From Catalinimonas alkaloidigena (GTDB lineage Bacteria > Bacteroidota > Bacteroidia > Cytophagales > Cyclobacteriaceae): a stretch of 64,000 bases of DNA. Within the stretch, counting starts at the first letter, position 1. Each line of letters begins with the position of its first letter. The notes beneath the pieces are model-generated. The model saw only the letters and a list, made by a program, of their open reading frames with translations. It was not told the origin of the DNA and did no database searches. A program made the position numbers and the translations under genes. The stretch spans positions 377,001 to 441,000 of the forward strand of contig NZ_JAQFIL010000001.1 of assembly GCF_029504655.1 (NCBI RefSeq), written 5' to 3'. This document shows positions 62,585 to 64,000 of the stretch, in pieces.

Positions 62585-63775
62585 TTATTTTTGATGCGCC
62601 GCTTTTCTTCTTTTCAGCTCGCTTTTTACGAGCCGGTACTCGCGGCTACTTTGTCCTGCCACTGAGGTATTTTCTTCCGCTCTCCTGAATAAATAGGGCA
62701 TTACTGCATCAATTGGACCATAGGGAAGATACTTCGTAACATTAAAGCCGGCATGTGCGAGATTGAAAGATAAGTTATCGCTCATCCCATAGAGCTGAGA
62801 AAAATAAACCCGCGAGTCGGAAGGAGACATACTGTGTTTTTGCATCAGGAGTACCAGGTATTGATTACTGTACTCATTATGAGAACCGGATACCAAAGCG
62901 ATACGCTGCTTGTTATTGATACAATAAAGTAATGCCTTATTATAGTCATCATCGGTAGCCTGTTTGTTGGGTTGTATAGGGTCAGGGTAGCCCTCCTCTT
63001 CCGCTCTTTCGCGTTCCTTTTCCATATAAGCCCCTCTCACCAGCTTGGCTCCCAGAAAATACTGATGAGTTACTGCTCTCTGGAAAGCCAGTTTTAAATT
63101 ACTGAGCATATCTTTGCGGTACATCTGATAGGTATTGAATACCGTAACACGTTCACGGTTATACCGGGCCATCATTTCTTCGGCCAGGTCGTCAATTACC
63201 TCCTGTATCCAACTCTCTTCTCCATCAATAAAAATACCTATCTGTGCCTCATAAGCGGCTTTACATAGCGTATCTACTCTCTGTCTTACACGCTCAAAGG
63301 CTTCCTGTTCTGCTGAACTAAGCTTGTGCTGAGCCTGCACTTTCTCCAATAGCCTGGTACTGGCTATTCCTGTTAGCTTGAATACACAGAAAGGCAGGTG
63401 TTCTGAGATTTTGGCCTTGGCTATGGCGGCCAGTACTTCCCGGGTCACTTTTTCAAATCCTTTCTCCGTTTTCTCACCTTCAGCAGAATAGTCCAGGATG
63501 GTCTTGACATGATGAGAGGCAAGGCGCTGAATGGTGGGCTCACACTGATGGATAGTCTCTCCTCCACAAAACTGCTGGAAAATAGTTTTACGTAAAATAC
63601 CGTGTATAGGTAGTTTTAATTTTAAGGCAATTTTCACCAACTTTGTGCCTACTTTTGTCAATAGGGGTGAGTTAATCGCAGAAAATATCAGATAAGTCTT
63701 CCTCAATTCTTCATCCGACTTGTAGGAAAAAGCAATCTCTGTATTATCTAAAGAAACCGGTTGTACAGCGAACAT
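62585..63775 (-). CDS. Proline dehydrogenase (PRODH)
   Basis: The 396-aa protein is a stand-alone PRODH barrel: GIASTRLLEKVQAQHKLS, IGIFIDGEESWIQEVIDDL, ALVSGSHNEYSNQYLVLLM and VYFSQLYGMSDNLSFNLAHA, with GAKLVRGAYMEKERERAEEE for the substrate site. FAD-dependent oxidation of proline to pyrroline-5-carboxylate is expected. It lies upstream of the kinase on the same strand, separated by 114 bp. Confidence 0.93.
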   Translation of the reverse strand: MFAVQPVSLDNTEIAFSYKSDEELRKTYLIFSAINSPLLTKVGTKLVKIALKLKLPIHGILRKTIFQQFCGGETIHQCEPTIQRLASHHVKTILDYSAEGEKTEKGFEKVTREVLAAIAKAKISEHLPFCVFKLTGIASTRLLEKVQAQHKLSSAEQEAFERVRQRVDTLCKAAYEAQIGIFIDGEESWIQEVIDDLAEEMMARYNRERVTVFNTYQMYRKDMLSNLKLAFQRAVTHQYFLGAKLVRGAYMEKERERAEEEGYPDPIQPNKQATDDDYNKALLYCINNKQRIALVSGSHNEYSNQYLVLLMQKHSMSPSDSRVYFSQLYGMSDNLSFNLAHAGFNVTKYLPYGPIDAVMPYLFRRAEENTSVAGQSSREYRLVKSELKRRKAAHQK

Positions 63776-64000
63776 TCTGAGCTTGATTTGAAATTAAGAA
63801 CATTGAGCATTGCCCAACTGCTTTTTTTAGTACAGGCAATTATTTTCCAAAGGATACTGTTACCCTAAAACAAAACGCAATGATATTGTTTTAAGCTGAG
63901 ATGCATATTCATTTGTATGTAAAAGTTTTAAGACACTCCGGTTGCAATATAATTGGCTTTTGTTGAGCTGAAATAAACCTCTTAATATCGTTCAAAACGT

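Noticed and set aside
1..64000. tRNA, rRNA or phage genes
   Set aside because: No cloverleaf, rRNA or structural phage gene was seen in any intergenic region.

Overview
The window reads as chromosomal DNA of a free-living Bacteroidota, most likely order Cytophagales (inference). Supporting signs are TAnnTTTG-type promoters, Bacteroidota-style ECF sigma operons, DUF4097, DUF2911 and DUF1593 proteins, a TrpB2-type synthase, FloA, a DASH-type cryptochrome and many PAS histidine kinases. No rRNA, tRNA, CRISPR array or prophage was recognised.

Layout. 1-5117: the 5' part of a PAS sensor, a small secreted protein, and an ECF sigma / membrane HEAT-repeat anti-sigma-like / two DUF4097 operon. 5359-9371: secreted carbohydrate proteins (five-bladed-propeller glycosidase-like, DUF2911, AGE-type epimerase-like, YdjC-like deacetylase). 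9880-12433: a cold-shock-domain protein and a GH13 amylase-tetR operon with a near-perfect operator palindrome. 12687-19688: a lipoprotein sulfatase, a PhoD-type phosphatase, and a kinase with an ethylene-receptor-like membrane domain. 20240-25960: a three-gene RND efflux operon without a local regulator. 26740-28686: an AraC / AhpD-like / OsmC redox cluster. 28977-33837: RNA ligase-like, aminotransferase, beta-CASP nuclease and hypothetical genes. 33879-35082: an intact IS4-family insertion with a 9-bp target duplication, next to a twice-frameshifted Uma2 pseudogene. 36074-39656: DUF1593, DUF2306, DUF2911 and FloA. 39983-41762: two tandem membrane proteins that end after a DHp-like region and lack a kinase ATPase domain. 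42701-46939: a tightly coupled five-gene glycan operon with three glycosyltransferases and a 59-residue acidic protein. 47023-52805: TrpB2, DJ-1/PfpI, YihY, small membrane proteins and a DASH cryptochrome. 52864-56940: an ECF sigma / small protein / nth operon and two envelope proteins. 57121-63775: uvrA, accD (all four zinc-ribbon cysteines replaced), a TerB-like protein, a histidine kinase and proline dehydrogenase.

Functionally this is a mixed accessory and housekeeping segment. It holds sugar and sulfate/phosphate scavenging, envelope-stress sigma systems, redox and xenobiotic defence, DNA repair (uvrA, nth, photolyase family) and surface glycan assembly. No single certain new system stands out. 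The best candidates are the ethylene-receptor-like kinase, the ATPase-less DHp pair, the ECF/HEAT/DUF4097 module and the coupled glycan operon with its acidic microprotein.
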